A stretch of DNA of 64,000 bases from Chloroflexus sp. Y-396-1 (GTDB lineage Bacteria > Chloroflexota > Chloroflexia > Chloroflexales > Chloroflexaceae). The stretch is taken from assembly GCF_000516515.1 (NCBI RefSeq), contig NZ_KI911784.1, positions 434,001 to 498,000 of the forward strand. The letters are read 5' to 3'. Each line of letters opens with the position of its first letter. Within the stretch, counting starts at the first letter, position 1. This document shows positions 8,563 to 18,041 of this stretch, piece after piece. The translations under genes and the position numbers were made by a program. The notes below the pieces were generated by a model that ran no database searches, had not been told where the DNA came from, and saw only the letters and a program-made list of their open reading frames with translations.

Positions 8563-9354
8563 GTGGAAGATGTAATTGCGCAGGTGCGATCACACATAGA
8601 GTCGTTGGTCGGTCTCCCAAGTGGGACACCGTTGGCGAATGTGCCACCTCCACCAGCTTCAGACACTCCGATTGCCAGCCTGATTGATCACACCTTACTT
8701 AAACCAGAAGCAACGGTCGAGCAGATTGATCGACTGTGCAATGAAGCCAAACAATACCGCTTCGCCAGTGTTTGTGTCAATCCGCGTTATGTCGAGCGCT
8801 GTGCACGCGCACTGGCCGGTTCCCCGGTACGTGTTTGCACGGTTATTGGTTTCCCGCTCGGTGCAACGACCACGAAAGTGAAAGTCTTTGAAACGGTGCA
8901 AGCAATCGGTCACGGCGCACACGAAGTTGATATGGTGATGGCGATTGGTGCATTGCGAGGCCGCGAGTATCACGTCGTCGCTGACGATATTCGTGCTGTA
9001 ACCGATGCTGCACATGCGAGTGGTGTGCTGGTCAAAGTTATTCTGGAAACCGGTCTGCTGACCGATATCGAAAAGATTGCGGCTTGTATTCTGGCAGTAC
9101 GTGCCGGGGCTGATTTTGTCAAAACCAGTACCGGTTTTGGGCCAGGTGGTGCGACCGTTGCCGACATTCGGCTCATGCGGGCTGTCGTTGGCCCGACCAT
9201 CGGGGTGAAGGCGTCGGGCGGAATACGCTCACTAACAATGGCGCAGGAGTTGATTGCGGCTGGCGCAACCCGAATCGGCACTTCGGCTGGTGTCGCCATT
9301 GTGCAAGCATCAGAAGGAATGGTATCAGAACCACCACATAGCGATACCTATTAG
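8563..9354 (+). CDS. deoC: Deoxyribose-phosphate aldolase
   Basis: This 263-residue class I aldolase cleaves 2-deoxyribose 5-phosphate to glyceraldehyde 3-phosphate and acetaldehyde. Key motifs are [31 protein letters not shown] and [13 protein letters not shown], with the Schiff-base Lys at about 187 and GVKASGGIR near the C-terminus. The GTG start at 8563 follows AGGAG with good spacing. The N-terminus has about 30 residues before the conserved core, slightly longer than the E. coli-type enzyme. It lies divergent to the PfkB kinase and 141 bp upstream of sucD. Confidence 0.95.
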   Translation: MEDVIAQVRSHIESLVGLPSGTPLANVPPPPASDTPIASLIDHTLLKPEATVEQIDRLCNEAKQYRFASVCVNPRYVERCARALAGSPVRVCTVIGFPLGATTTKVKVFETVQAIGHGAHEVDMVMAIGALRGREYHVVADDIRAVTDAAHASGVLVKVILETGLLTDIEKIAACILAVRAGADFVKTSTGFGPGGATVADIRLMRAVVGPTIGVKASGGIRSLTMAQELIAAGATRIGTSAGVAIVQASEGMVSEPPHSDTY

Positions 9355-9495
9355 AAATTCTGACGCAGGCGCGGTTGATTACCTTTCTTATGAAGATATT
9401 GGGGACGCGGAAGCAGCGCACGAAGAAATTAAAAAACTGCGATGTTTGGGCGAACGCTGATAGGGAGTGTGTAAACAGATGACAAGGAGGAACGA

Positions 9496-10383
9496 GTGAG
9501 CATTCTGATCGATGCCAATACCCGATTGTTGGTACAGGGGATCACCGGCAAAGAAGGAGAATTCCATACTCGCCAGATGATCGAGTATGGGACGAAGGTG
9601 GTAGCCGGGGTGGTGCCAGGACGCGGCGGACAAATGGCGATTGATGGCCGGGTACCGGTATTTAACACAGTATCAGAAGCAGTAGCGGCTACAGGTGCGA
9701 ACACTGCCGTGATTTATGTGCCAGCTCCCTTCGCCCCCGATGCCATTCGCGAATCGGCTGCGGCTGGTATTCCTTTGATTGTTTGTATCACCGAAGGCAT
9801 TCCAGCACTCGACATGGTTAGCACTTATGCCTTTGTCCAGGAATGTGGGGTTCGCCTGATCGGTCCTAACTGTCCCGGCCTCCTCACACCGGGTGCTGCC
9901 AAAGTAGGCATTATTCCCGGCAATATTGCCATGCCCGGCCCGGTCGGCATTGTCAGTAAATCGGGAACATTGACATACGAAGCGGTTGATGCGCTCACCC
10001 GCCTGGGTATTGGTCAGAGTACCATTGTCGGGATCGGTGGCGACCCGATCATTGGCACGAACTTTATCGATGTGTTGGCGATGTTTGAATCCGATCCACA
10101 AACTGAAGCCATCGTTCTGATTGGTGAGATTGGTGGTACTGCCGAACAAGAGGCGGCAGCGTACATCAAAGCTCACGTCAGTAAGCCGGTGGTAGGCTTT
10201 ATTGCCGGTCAGACAGCACCGCCTGGAAAGCGAATGGGACACGCTGGCGCGATCATTAGCGGCGGTGAAGGAACAGCGCAAGAGAAGATTGTCGCCCTTG
10301 AAAGTGTCGGAGTGCGCGTAGCCCGGATGCCAGCCGATATTGCCGGTTTGGTGAAAGAGGCGCTGAGTGCACGGAAGATGTAA
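9496..10383 (+). CDS. sucD: Succinate-CoA ligase, alpha subunit
   Basis: This 295-residue subunit carries the CoA-binding Rossmann domain ([15 protein letters not shown] near residues 11-25) and the phospho-histidine loop ([11 protein letters not shown], His at about 249). With the beta subunit it interconverts succinyl-CoA and succinate with NTP formation. AAGGAGG sits 7 bp upstream of the GTG start. The beta-subunit gene sucC, often adjacent, is not next to it here: the preceding gene is deoC and a terminator follows. The partner must be encoded elsewhere. Confidence 0.95.
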   Translation: MSILIDANTRLLVQGITGKEGEFHTRQMIEYGTKVVAGVVPGRGGQMAIDGRVPVFNTVSEAVAATGANTAVIYVPAPFAPDAIRESAAAGIPLIVCITEGIPALDMVSTYAFVQECGVRLIGPNCPGLLTPGAAKVGIIPGNIAMPGPVGIVSKSGTLTYEAVDALTRLGIGQSTIVGIGGDPIIGTNFIDVLAMFESDPQTEAIVLIGEIGGTAEQEAAAYIKAHVSKPVVGFIAGQTAPPGKRMGHAGAIISGGEGTAQEKIVALESVGVRVARMPADIAGLVKEALSARKM

Positions 10384-10414
10384 CTGAAGAGCATGGCTGC
10401 CCCTCGCTTCCCCT

Positions 10415-10444
10415 TGCCCCTCCTCGCCGACACGAGGAGGGGCA
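10415..10444 (+). terminator. Strong hairpin after sucD
   Basis: A perfect 12-bp GC-rich stem (TGCCCCTCCTCG / CGAGGAGGGGCA) with a 6-nt loop lies 31 bp after the sucD stop. Confidence 0.7.
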
Positions 10445-10602
10445 GGTGAGGTGTTAAACTTTCTATGGTTTCACGCTTACAAGAGAATATCTCGTACCTC
10501 GCCGGTATTGCGCTCAATCGTTCTCGCGTATATAACGGTCAACCTGGATGGAATGGCACACACGAGCATGCGAATCCCAACCGGAGAGGGGCCCTTAGCG
10601 CC

Positions 10603-10973
10603 TGATCAAAGACCTGGGCTTTTGCTGAGTCTCGACCATGACAGCGCCAGAATGGTCAGGGAAACGGTGGCGGGCAATGAATGCGTCGCCGCGACGCGAT
10701 GGAAAAGGGTTTCGACGGTTTCAGTGCCTGTATTGCGGAGCACGCCTGGCGGCCCTCACCTTCCCCCTTACCCCCTTCCTCTCCCCGTGGGGGAGAGGAA
10801 GGGGAACGTGCAGCGGCGTGACCCTCGCTCACCCAACCCGTCACGCGCAGCGCCGGGCGTTGCATGCTCGGCAGCGGGAACGTGTGGCTGATGGCGGAAC
10901 AGAACGTTGCCTCCCAACGCAGTGGTTGCCCGGGTACGGTACGTTCCCAATAAGAAATTCAGGTTTGTGATCA
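10603..10973. repeat. Dispersed element family A, copy 1, with terminal inverted repeats
   Basis: This 371-bp non-coding element is bounded by imperfect inverted ends (TGATCAAAGACCTGGGCTTT on the left; TGATCACAAACCTGAATTTC read inward from the right). Its interior aligns along its length with 26879-27232, sharing for example GGCGGCCCTCACCTTCCCCC and GGAACAGAACGTTG. It has MITE-like architecture; no clear target duplication is seen. Confidence 0.75.
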
Positions 10974-11029
10974 CGCTCTTAGCGGCCTTTCAGCTTCCTT
11001 GCACTCTCTGATACCAATACTGTCTGCGC

Positions 11030-11185
11030 AAGCCGTGTATCCGGCTAACCGCGTGGTTCAGGAAGCATCGGCAACAGGTGGCGGATGTTCGTCGGTGCCC
11101 CGCCGCTAGTGCATTGCCCAGCAGCACAGACGAACCAAAGCTGAGAACATTGAAAACCCCTGTCTGATCCAAGGTTCTGCGTGGT
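11030..11185 (-). repeat. Dispersed repeat family B, copy 1
   Basis: Read on the minus strand this matches the repeats at 27301 and 55818: a CAGAACC-TGGATCA start, a GTTTTCA block and an ACGAACATCC...GCCGATG block in the same order. It is diverged. It lies in the 910-bp spacer between sucD and the first glycosyltransferase, which holds no gene. Confidence 0.55.
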
Positions 11186-11294
11186 AGAGGGTTCAGATCA
11201 AGTGAGAAACTCACGAGATTCACGCAGAGGATTGGCAGGCACGCTATAACAGGTGGGTGTGGTACCCGCCCTTCTCTATTGCAGGTCTTTTGAT

Positions 11295-13430
11295 ATGACA
11301 CGTAACCAGGCAGGTTATCGAAGAAACTGGTGGCTGGTAATTATGGCTCTAACCGGGCTGGCATTGGTGTTTCGCCTGCTGGTCTGGCGCTGGCGTGAAC
11401 TGTATCCGTTAGGCGGTGATGAAGCTGAGTATCTAGCCCAGGCCATAACCCTCCTGCAAGAACGGCGGTACGTTGAACTACGTCTGATGCGGCCACCGCT
11501 GTACCCACTTTTTCTGGCGACGGCGATCCTCTTTGTTGATTCGCTGGTGCAAAACCTGCGCCTGGTGCAAAGTATAATCAGTACGCTCACGGTACCGCTC
11601 ATCATTCTGCTCACCCATACTCTTGCTCAACGCAGTGTACCACAAGCACCACCCACCTTTGCCCGCCGGGCTGGTTTGCTGGCAGGTTTGCTCACTGCCC
11701 TCAATTACACGTTGGCGGCTAATGCGACCGAGTTGCTCACAGAAACCCTCTTTCTAGCCGGTCTCAGTCTGCTCTTCTGGTTGATCCTGTTACCAAAACA
11801 GACCTCTCGACTCGCAGTCTGTACCGGTGTTGTTACCGGTGCATTGTGCCTAATCCGCTCAGTGGCATTGCCACTCTTACCACTAACAATGGGTTGGTGG
11901 CTGATCAATGGCTGGCAAAGCGGGCAACGCCGACAAACATTCATTCATATCGGCATATTCCTGCTAGGATGGTCACTGGTGGTAGGGCCATGGACGATCC
12001 GCAATACCCTGACCTACGGCGGAGTCATTTTAATCGACACCACTGGCGCCGAGAATTTATGGCTTGACAACGATCCTGCTGGTCGGGAAGCGGTAAAAGC
12101 TCAACTTTACGCACTTGGCGAAGATCGCCTATACCGACAGCGGCTGGCGACCGAACGGGGAGTAGCGGTTATTCTGGCCGATCCAATGCGTTTCATCATG
12201 AAAATGGGTCAGGAGTTACGCCGCTTTTTCGCGCTCGAACATACCGACGACATGCGAGCACGACCGGCGATCTGGGTGTCAGCGGCTGAAGTTGCGGCTC
12301 GCCTAGTGCTTGGTGATGGTGTATGGCTGCTGATCCTGCTGGCCGGTAGCTATGGCCTGGTGCAGCGCTGGCACGCGGTACAACCTGACCCAACCCAACG
12401 CACTTTGACCGCCTTCCATACACTGGCGCAACCAAGCTGGTTGCTGGGCGCATGGACTGCTTACGTCCTCTTTACCACACTGATCTTCCACGTTGAACTT
12501 CGTTATCGGCTTCCAATCTATCCGGTTCTTCTTGCCTACACCGGTATGGTAGGCGCAGCCTGGCAAGTAAGATTACGTACAGTTTTCCCACATCGTCAGC
12601 AATGGACGCTTCTCGTACCGTTATTGATGTTGTTGATTACGCTCTGGCACGCACCATACCCAATCATCGCCTGGAAACTAGCGAATAAACACTGGAACCT
12701 GCTGCTGGCCGAGCAGGCACTTACCAACGGTGATGCAGTAAAGGCAGCAGATGCAGCATCCAAAGCACTGGCGTATGACGAACAATCGGTACTGGCCCTC
12801 GTCGCTCTGGCCAGAGCCGCTCTGCTTGGTGGTGATGAAACCACTGCACTGCACTGGCTTGATGAAGCTAGTGCAGTGCTCCCTGCCCATCCCTATCCGC
12901 ATCTGCTACGCGGTGATGTACTACGACGACAAGGCGATCTAATTGCTGCGCAACATGAACTAAGCAGGTTTGCTGCTGTATCACGCGAAGACCTCGCCGC
13001 CTGGCTTTGGGCACGAGCGGTAACACCGCCACCAACGAGACTTCCGCTAGGTGACGGTCTCGATTTAGGTTTCATCCGTGGCATGCACCATCCGCTGCCA
13101 GGTGAACAACACTGGCGTTGGACAACGCGCTGGGCACAAGTACGGTTGACCGCTCCCGCCGGTACGCAGCAGATTGCACTCACGCTGCGGAGTGGTCGCC
13201 CAGACAAAAGCGCAGTAACGATTTGGGTAACTGTCGCCGGTAGCAAACCTCAACCATTTACGATCAGTGCTGAGTGGCAAACCATCACGTTATCCTTACC
13301 GACAACGACACTATCGCGAGAAGTGCTTGTCGCTATTCATTCCCCTACCTTCTGGCCCCGACAGTACGACCCGGCCAGTGCTGATGGTCGTCGGCTTGGG
13401 GTACAACTTGCCTTCGCGGAGGTGCGATGA
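11295..13430 (+). CDS. GT-C glycosyltransferase with TPR and C-terminal beta domain (paralog 1)
   Basis: This 711-residue membrane protein starts at ATG 11295. The N-terminal part (about residues 1-440) is a polytopic GT-C fold of the ArnT/PMT type with the acidic first-loop motif GGDEAEYLAQAITLL and LRLMRPPLYPLFLA. Such enzymes use polyprenyl-linked sugars to glycosylate proteins or lipids outside the membrane. After the last helix comes a TPR-like segment (ALTNGDAVKAADAASKAL, DVLRRQGDLIAAQHEL) and a C-terminal predicted beta-sandwich starting at LDLGFIRGMHHPLPG. The stop overlaps the start of the paralogous next gene (ATGA), so they form one transcription unit. The acceptor is unknown. Confidence 0.82.
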   Translation: MTRNQAGYRRNWWLVIMALTGLALVFRLLVWRWRELYPLGGDEAEYLAQAITLLQERRYVELRLMRPPLYPLFLATAILFVDSLVQNLRLVQSIISTLTVPLIILLTHTLAQRSVPQAPPTFARRAGLLAGLLTALNYTLAANATELLTETLFLAGLSLLFWLILLPKQTSRLAVCTGVVTGALCLIRSVALPLLPLTMGWWLINGWQSGQRRQTFIHIGIFLLGWSLVVGPWTIRNTLTYGGVILIDTTGAENLWLDNDPAGREAVKAQLYALGEDRLYRQRLATERGVAVILADPMRFIMKMGQELRRFFALEHTDDMRARPAIWVSAAEVAARLVLGDGVWLLILLAGSYGLVQRWHAVQPDPTQRTLTAFHTLAQPSWLLGAWTAYVLFTTLIFHVELRYRLPIYPVLLAYTGMVGAAWQVRLRTVFPHRQQWTLLVPLLMLLITLWHAPYPIIAWKLANKHWNLLLAEQALTNGDAVKAADAASKALAYDEQSVLALVALARAALLGGDETTALHWLDEASAVLPAHPYPHLLRGDVLRRQGDLIAAQHELSRFAAVSREDLAAWLWARAVTPPPTRLPLGDGLDLGFIRGMHHPLPGEQHWRWTTRWAQVRLTAPAGTQQIALTLRSGRPDKSAVTIWVTVAGSKPQPFTISAEWQTITLSLPTTTLSREVLVAIHSPTFWPRQYDPASADGRRLGVQLAFAEVR

Positions 13431-15478
13431 AACGCGAAGCTTGGTGGCTCATTGCAATCATGTTCCTGGCCGCTCTCGTTCGGTTAGTGCTCTGGCTACA
13501 ACCGCTGCACTTACCGGCGAACGATGAGGTTGAGTATCTCACAGTGGCGCAAGACCTGCTAGCCGGACGTGGCTGGAGTTTCTACGAACGTTACCATTGG
13601 TTGCGTGCACCACTCTACCCTCTCTGGCTGGCCGGATCGCTCTGGCTCAGTGGCGGTAACGTCTGGCTAGCTGCCCTGCCTAACATTGCGCTTAGCGTGT
13701 TCAATGTCTTCCTAATATACCATCTGTCGCAGGCCATCAACGACAACGCAGGGCCGCTGGTACACCGGCTTGCCGCTCTCAGTGCAGCCATGCTACTTAC
13801 CTACGCCACGTTTGCCTCACTTTATATGAGCGAAACGTTGTTCACGGCACTCTTCGGCACAGCCTGCTGGTTACTACTGGTCTGGCGGCAACGTGGTGCA
13901 CAATGGCGCGATTGGCGGTTATTTGCAGCCGGCGGGCTATGGGGATTGGCGCTTCTGACGCGCTCGCTACCGCTGTACTTTACGCTGGTCGTGATCGTCT
14001 GGGTCGCAGCAAGTGCTGCGGGTCACTGGCAGGACCTGCTCCGCCGTCCGGCGGCACTCTTGGTCGGATGTGCATTTGCGATAACGGCGCTGATCGTCGT
14101 TGCGCCGTGGACGATTCGTAATTGTCTGAGTTACCGGAGCTGCATTCTGATCGAAACCGGTCTCGCGTACAACCTCTGGGCCTTCAATGAACCACGCGAA
14201 GATATGGCAACTATCTTCCGGGTGCTCGAAACAATTCCTGATCCTGCCGAACGGGCAGCGTATGCGACGACTCGTGGCCTCGAACGGCTGCGTGAAGACC
14301 CAACCATCCTACTGCGCAAACTATGGCCCAACTGGCTGGCAATCTGGCGGGTCAAAGCGATTCAGGATCGATTCCTCCTTGAAGATTATCGGGCCGATCC
14401 ACCGCCATTGCTGTTCCTTGGTGCCCTGATTTTCGATGATCTGCTCTACGCCCTGATCGCTCTTGGCGGTATCGCTGCGCTTGTGTATGCAGCCTTCCAT
14501 AGACGAACACCGGCAATCTTGTTCGGGCTATGGCTGGTCTACTTCATAGCCGTATCGCTAGTAACCCATGGGGAAGGACGCTACCGCCATTTTATCTTCT
14601 TTGCCCTCATTCCATACGCAGCTCGAGCCTGGGTTGCATTCAGAGACTGGCCTCGTTTGACACCCAAAGCACTCAGCGTCGCACTTGTGGTCAGCAGCGC
14701 GGTTGGCCTCTCGATAGGAATGGCTTATCACTGGGAGTACGCCATTCAGGGTGGTGTACGGAGCTTTTGGCGGCTTAGTGGTGACCTTGCCCGTCTATCA
14801 GGCAACCTAGCTCTGGCTACAACTGCCTATCAGCAGGCAATCGCTGCCCATCCTACCCCCGACGGCTATCTGGCGTTGGGCGATGTGTTACGCGCCCAGC
14901 AAGACGTTGACGGCGCATTAAACGCATATCGAGCCGCACAGCGCCTTAACATGCTCTACCCACCATCGTATGTTCGGCTGGGCGATCTGCTGCGCGAAAT
15001 CGGTGATCTGGCCGCAGCGCAACAGGCATACCAACCGCAATACGTGAGTGAACAACGCCTTCTCGATCTGGCCTGGCGTGACACATACCCATCACCGTCG
15101 GCAATCATTGACGTTGGTGATGGATTGGACTTCGGGTATCTGGCCGGCTTCTATCCGGCAGAGATGCTGGCTGGCGCTCGTAGCCGCTGGACGGGTGCAG
15201 TAGCCCGCATCCGATTAGCGGCAAACTGTCGGATTGTACGGCTACGTATGGCAGCGTTGCGACCTGACGCTCCTGTAAACGGTCAGTTTTGCGTTGACAA
15301 CATTTGTCACCCGTTCAAGCTCGACACGGCGTGGCGCTGGTTAACCATCCAACTACCATCGCATACAACTCATAGTAAGTTACGCGAGATTGAGCTGCGG
15401 GTAACACCGTGGACAGCTCCAGATGGCCGCACCCTAGGTATCGTCGTTGATCGTATAGAGACGAAGAACGAAGAGTGA
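13427..15478 (+). CDS. GT-C glycosyltransferase with TPR and C-terminal beta domain (paralog 2)
   Basis: This 683-residue protein repeats the architecture of its upstream neighbour: a GT-C membrane region with NDEVEYLTVAQDLLAG and WLRAPLYPLWLAG, a second loop with APWTIRNCLSYRSC, a TPR-like stretch (YLALGDVLRAQQDVDGALNAY) and a C-terminal beta domain starting LDFGYLAGFYPAEM. Its start overlaps the preceding stop by 4 bp, implying translational coupling. The two genes look like an old tandem duplication. Predicted role: transfer of a lipid-linked sugar in envelope or surface glycan assembly; the acceptor is not known. Confidence 0.82.
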   Translation: MKREAWWLIAIMFLAALVRLVLWLQPLHLPANDEVEYLTVAQDLLAGRGWSFYERYHWLRAPLYPLWLAGSLWLSGGNVWLAALPNIALSVFNVFLIYHLSQAINDNAGPLVHRLAALSAAMLLTYATFASLYMSETLFTALFGTACWLLLVWRQRGAQWRDWRLFAAGGLWGLALLTRSLPLYFTLVVIVWVAASAAGHWQDLLRRPAALLVGCAFAITALIVVAPWTIRNCLSYRSCILIETGLAYNLWAFNEPREDMATIFRVLETIPDPAERAAYATTRGLERLREDPTILLRKLWPNWLAIWRVKAIQDRFLLEDYRADPPPLLFLGALIFDDLLYALIALGGIAALVYAAFHRRTPAILFGLWLVYFIAVSLVTHGEGRYRHFIFFALIPYAARAWVAFRDWPRLTPKALSVALVVSSAVGLSIGMAYHWEYAIQGGVRSFWRLSGDLARLSGNLALATTAYQQAIAAHPTPDGYLALGDVLRAQQDVDGALNAYRAAQRLNMLYPPSYVRLGDLLREIGDLAAAQQAYQPQYVSEQRLLDLAWRDTYPSPSAIIDVGDGLDFGYLAGFYPAEMLAGARSRWTGAVARIRLAANCRIVRLRMAALRPDAPVNGQFCVDNICHPFKLDTAWRWLTIQLPSHTTHSKLREIELRVTPWTAPDGRTLGIVVDRIETKNEE

Positions 15479-15755
15479 TTAAGTAGACCTTCGCGATTGG
15501 ACGGTGCAACAGCAGAAGAACACCGACAAATGTCACAACATATCACCTACTTTAGACAGTCGCCTGAAGGTGTCGGCCGCTGGCCAGCGTTGGATATATG
15601 CGGATGGAACTTATCGGTTAGTGTATTCATTTCGCAAGCAGGGGCAGGGGAGAACCTGCCATATCTTTTCGCCGTGGTGTGTTTCAGCAATAACCTTAAC
15701 CGTGGTACCATACATGGTGCAGGCATCATTATGTTATTCTACCCTTTGACGCATT

Positions 15756-17285
15756 ATGCAGCTTGTCTGGTTCAAACGCGATCTGCGCATTCACGATCAT
15801 CCGGCATTAAATGCCGCTGCCGCACGTGGCCCGGTACTTCCACTCTACATTGTCGAGCCGTCGCTTGTGCATGCGCCGGATTTCGCCGCCCGTCATTGGA
15901 CATTCATTCGTGGATGCCTCCACGAACTACGTACCACACTGACAAGGCTCGGTCAACCCCTAGTCGTGCGCGTGGGTGAAGCTGTTGATGTTCTCGACCA
16001 ACTGACACGGGAATGGCCTATCGAAGCGATCTGGGCCCACGAAGAAACGGGAAATCTGTTGAGTTATGCCCGTGACCGGGCCGTGCGACGATGGGCACGA
16101 ATGCGCGGCATCCCGTTTTATGAGCTGCCACAGAATGGCGTTGTGCGCCGCCTATCATCACGCGATGAATGGCAGGTCCACTGGGAAGAGCGCATGAGCG
16201 CAACAGCGGCCCACCCACCATCGGTCTTACCATCACTCACGATTGATCCAGGTGCAATTCCAACCGCCCAAGACCTATCGTTGCCGCCTGACACCCTTAC
16301 CGAACACCAACCACCGGGTGAAACAGCAGCGCTCAGGCTCCTGGACGATTTTCTCTACCGCCGCAGCCGCCACTACCACCGGGCACTCTCCAGCCCGCTA
16401 ACGGCGTGGGAAGGTTGTTCACGCTTGAGCGCCTACCTAACCTGGGGTGCATTGTCGATCCGCACAGTGGTTCAAAAGACACGTCAACGCATTGCCGAAC
16501 TTAACGCCAATGCGGCACCCGAAGAACGATCGTGGCTGCGGGCACTCGCCGCGTTTGAGTCACGTCTGCACTGGCGTTGTCACTTCATCCAGAAACTTGA
16601 AGATGAACCTGAAATAGAGATTCGCAATCTGGTACGAGCTTATGACGGGATGCGCGAGGAACACCATCGCCCTGACCTGATTGTAGCGTGGGCAGCCGGG
16701 CGCACCGGTTATCCATTCGTTGATGCCTGTATGCGTGCACTCACCGCTACGGGATGGCTTAATTTTCGGATGCGGGCAATGCTGGTCAGTTTTGTTGCCT
16801 ACGATCTCTGGCAACACTGGCGCGAACCGGCGCTCATTTTGGCCCGGCGCTGGATCGACTATGAACCGGGCATTCATTACTGTCAGATGCAGATGCAGGC
16901 CGGTACGTCAGGAAATCGTACCATTCGTATTTACAATCCGATCAAACAGAGTATTGATCACGATCCAGAGGGTACTTTCATCCGGCGTTGGGTTCCTGAA
17001 CTGGCAAACATTCCGACCGCGTACATTCACACCCCCTGGCTACTTGACCGTAGCAGCCAGGAGCGTGCCGGATGTCGGATTGGGCGCGACTACCCAGCAC
17101 CTATCGTTGACCACGACCTTGCCTATCGGCGAGCGCGGGCAGCAATCGCGGCAGTACGAGCCCGACCAGAAACGGCGCAAGAAGCAGCCGCGGTACATCA
17201 GCGCCACGGTTCGCGGCGCTGGCAAGCAACTCGTAGGCGTACATCCGGCACTGTTACCGATCGTCAGCTCAGACTCGACTTGTAA
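15756..17285 (+). CDS. phr: Deoxyribodipyrimidine photolyase / cryptochrome family
   Basis: This 509-residue flavoprotein repairs cyclobutane pyrimidine dimers with blue light. The N-terminal alpha/beta antenna domain begins MQLVWFKRDLRIHDHPAL. The C-terminal FAD domain shows LTWGALSIRTVV, ESRLHWRCHFIQKLE, GRTGYPFVDACMRAL, GWLNFRMRAMLVSF and a YNPIKQS segment, all typical of class I photolyases. Length is normal. A cryptochrome-like photoreceptor role cannot be excluded from sequence. The gene stands alone, and a repeat-containing spacer follows. Confidence 0.9.
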   Translation: MQLVWFKRDLRIHDHPALNAAAARGPVLPLYIVEPSLVHAPDFAARHWTFIRGCLHELRTTLTRLGQPLVVRVGEAVDVLDQLTREWPIEAIWAHEETGNLLSYARDRAVRRWARMRGIPFYELPQNGVVRRLSSRDEWQVHWEERMSATAAHPPSVLPSLTIDPGAIPTAQDLSLPPDTLTEHQPPGETAALRLLDDFLYRRSRHYHRALSSPLTAWEGCSRLSAYLTWGALSIRTVVQKTRQRIAELNANAAPEERSWLRALAAFESRLHWRCHFIQKLEDEPEIEIRNLVRAYDGMREEHHRPDLIVAWAAGRTGYPFVDACMRALTATGWLNFRMRAMLVSFVAYDLWQHWREPALILARRWIDYEPGIHYCQMQMQAGTSGNRTIRIYNPIKQSIDHDPEGTFIRRWVPELANIPTAYIHTPWLLDRSSQERAGCRIGRDYPAPIVDHDLAYRRARAAIAAVRARPETAQEAAAVHQRHGSRRWQATRRRTSGTVTDRQLRLDL

Positions 17286-17394
17286 TCGCGAACGCTACGA
17301 CCATGCAAGAGAAGATTGCTCGATAGGATTGAAAGCGGGAGAAAGGACGAGCAAACAACTGACGAGCAGATTCGATTTTGTGTAGAACTTTCTG

Positions 17395-17600
17395 GATAAA
17401 GGCTCCACTTGGGACTTGAGGCGAGGCAGTGCCCTGCTCCTACAGATACATCCAACGGTTGTCGAACGGCCGATGCCTATTCGGTACCCGAACGTCGTCG
17501 CGGATTGTAGAAAATGACACTTTCGGATGCCCTCCGATCTGATAAGGGGCAACCTCTTTGCTGACCTTCGTTTCCCGCAACAGCATTGTTCGGACAGGGG
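17395..17600 (+). repeat. Dispersed repeat family C, copy 1
   Basis: This non-coding stretch aligns loosely with 27700-27885: CTCCTACAGATACATCC / CCCCTACAAACGATACCC, ATGACACTTTCGGAT / ATGACACGTTCGGAT, and GTTCGGACAGGGGCTT / TTTCGGATAGGCCCTT in the same order. It fills the spacer after the photolyase gene. Confidence 0.5.
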
Positions 17601-17601
17601 C

Positions 17602-18021
17602 TTATTTCTCTACCGTATAATTCACGAGCGCCCAAACAATGGCGCCTGCTGCAATCACATGCATCAGGTTGAGAATCATTTGTTCGAGCAGACTAACCGG
17701 CAATGTAAAAGGCCCGGCAAACGAGAGTACTAATACAACTCCTGCACAGATCAGAAACACACGCAATGGTCGCGAGGTAAACCGATTGAGCAGTGCCAGT
17801 AACACAGCCGCACCAATCGCCGGTATAACGGTAGAGACAACAACGGCAACCACCGGTAAGGGCATTGGTTGATTGGTAGGTGGTACCGGCGCACTAAACT
17901 CAAGGCCACCAGCACGCGCTATCGCGTATACTATCAGATTAGCTACAACACCAATCGCAGCCCCAATGAGCGCAGCCTTTGGGAGCTGGCGCGGGTTGAT
18001 GTGATGATCGAAGCGATTCAT
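17602..18021 (-). CDS. Small four-helix membrane protein (DUF6069-like)
   Basis: This 139-residue protein has four predicted membrane helices: LPKAALIGAAIGVVANLIVY, VVAVVVSTVIPAIGAAVL, VFLICAGVVLVLSFAGPF and MILNLMHVIAAGAIVWALV. The layout resembles the DUF6069 family, whose function is not known. The start at 18021 follows GGAGGTGCTA, a strong ribosome site; the frame runs on upstream without support. It lies 20 bp downstream of the large AfsR-type regulator on the same strand and may be co-transcribed. Confidence 0.75.
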   Translation of the reverse strand: MNRFDHHINPRQLPKAALIGAAIGVVANLIVYAIARAGGLEFSAPVPPTNQPMPLPVVAVVVSTVIPAIGAAVLLALLNRFTSRPLRVFLICAGVVLVLSFAGPFTLPVSLLEQMILNLMHVIAAGAIVWALVNYTVEK

Positions 18022-18041
18022 AGCACCTCCAGAAGAGTAGC

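Noticed and set aside
10451-10970. Rightward frames across repeat family A
   Set aside because: They are not conserved in the second copy at 26879-27232, so the element is non-coding.
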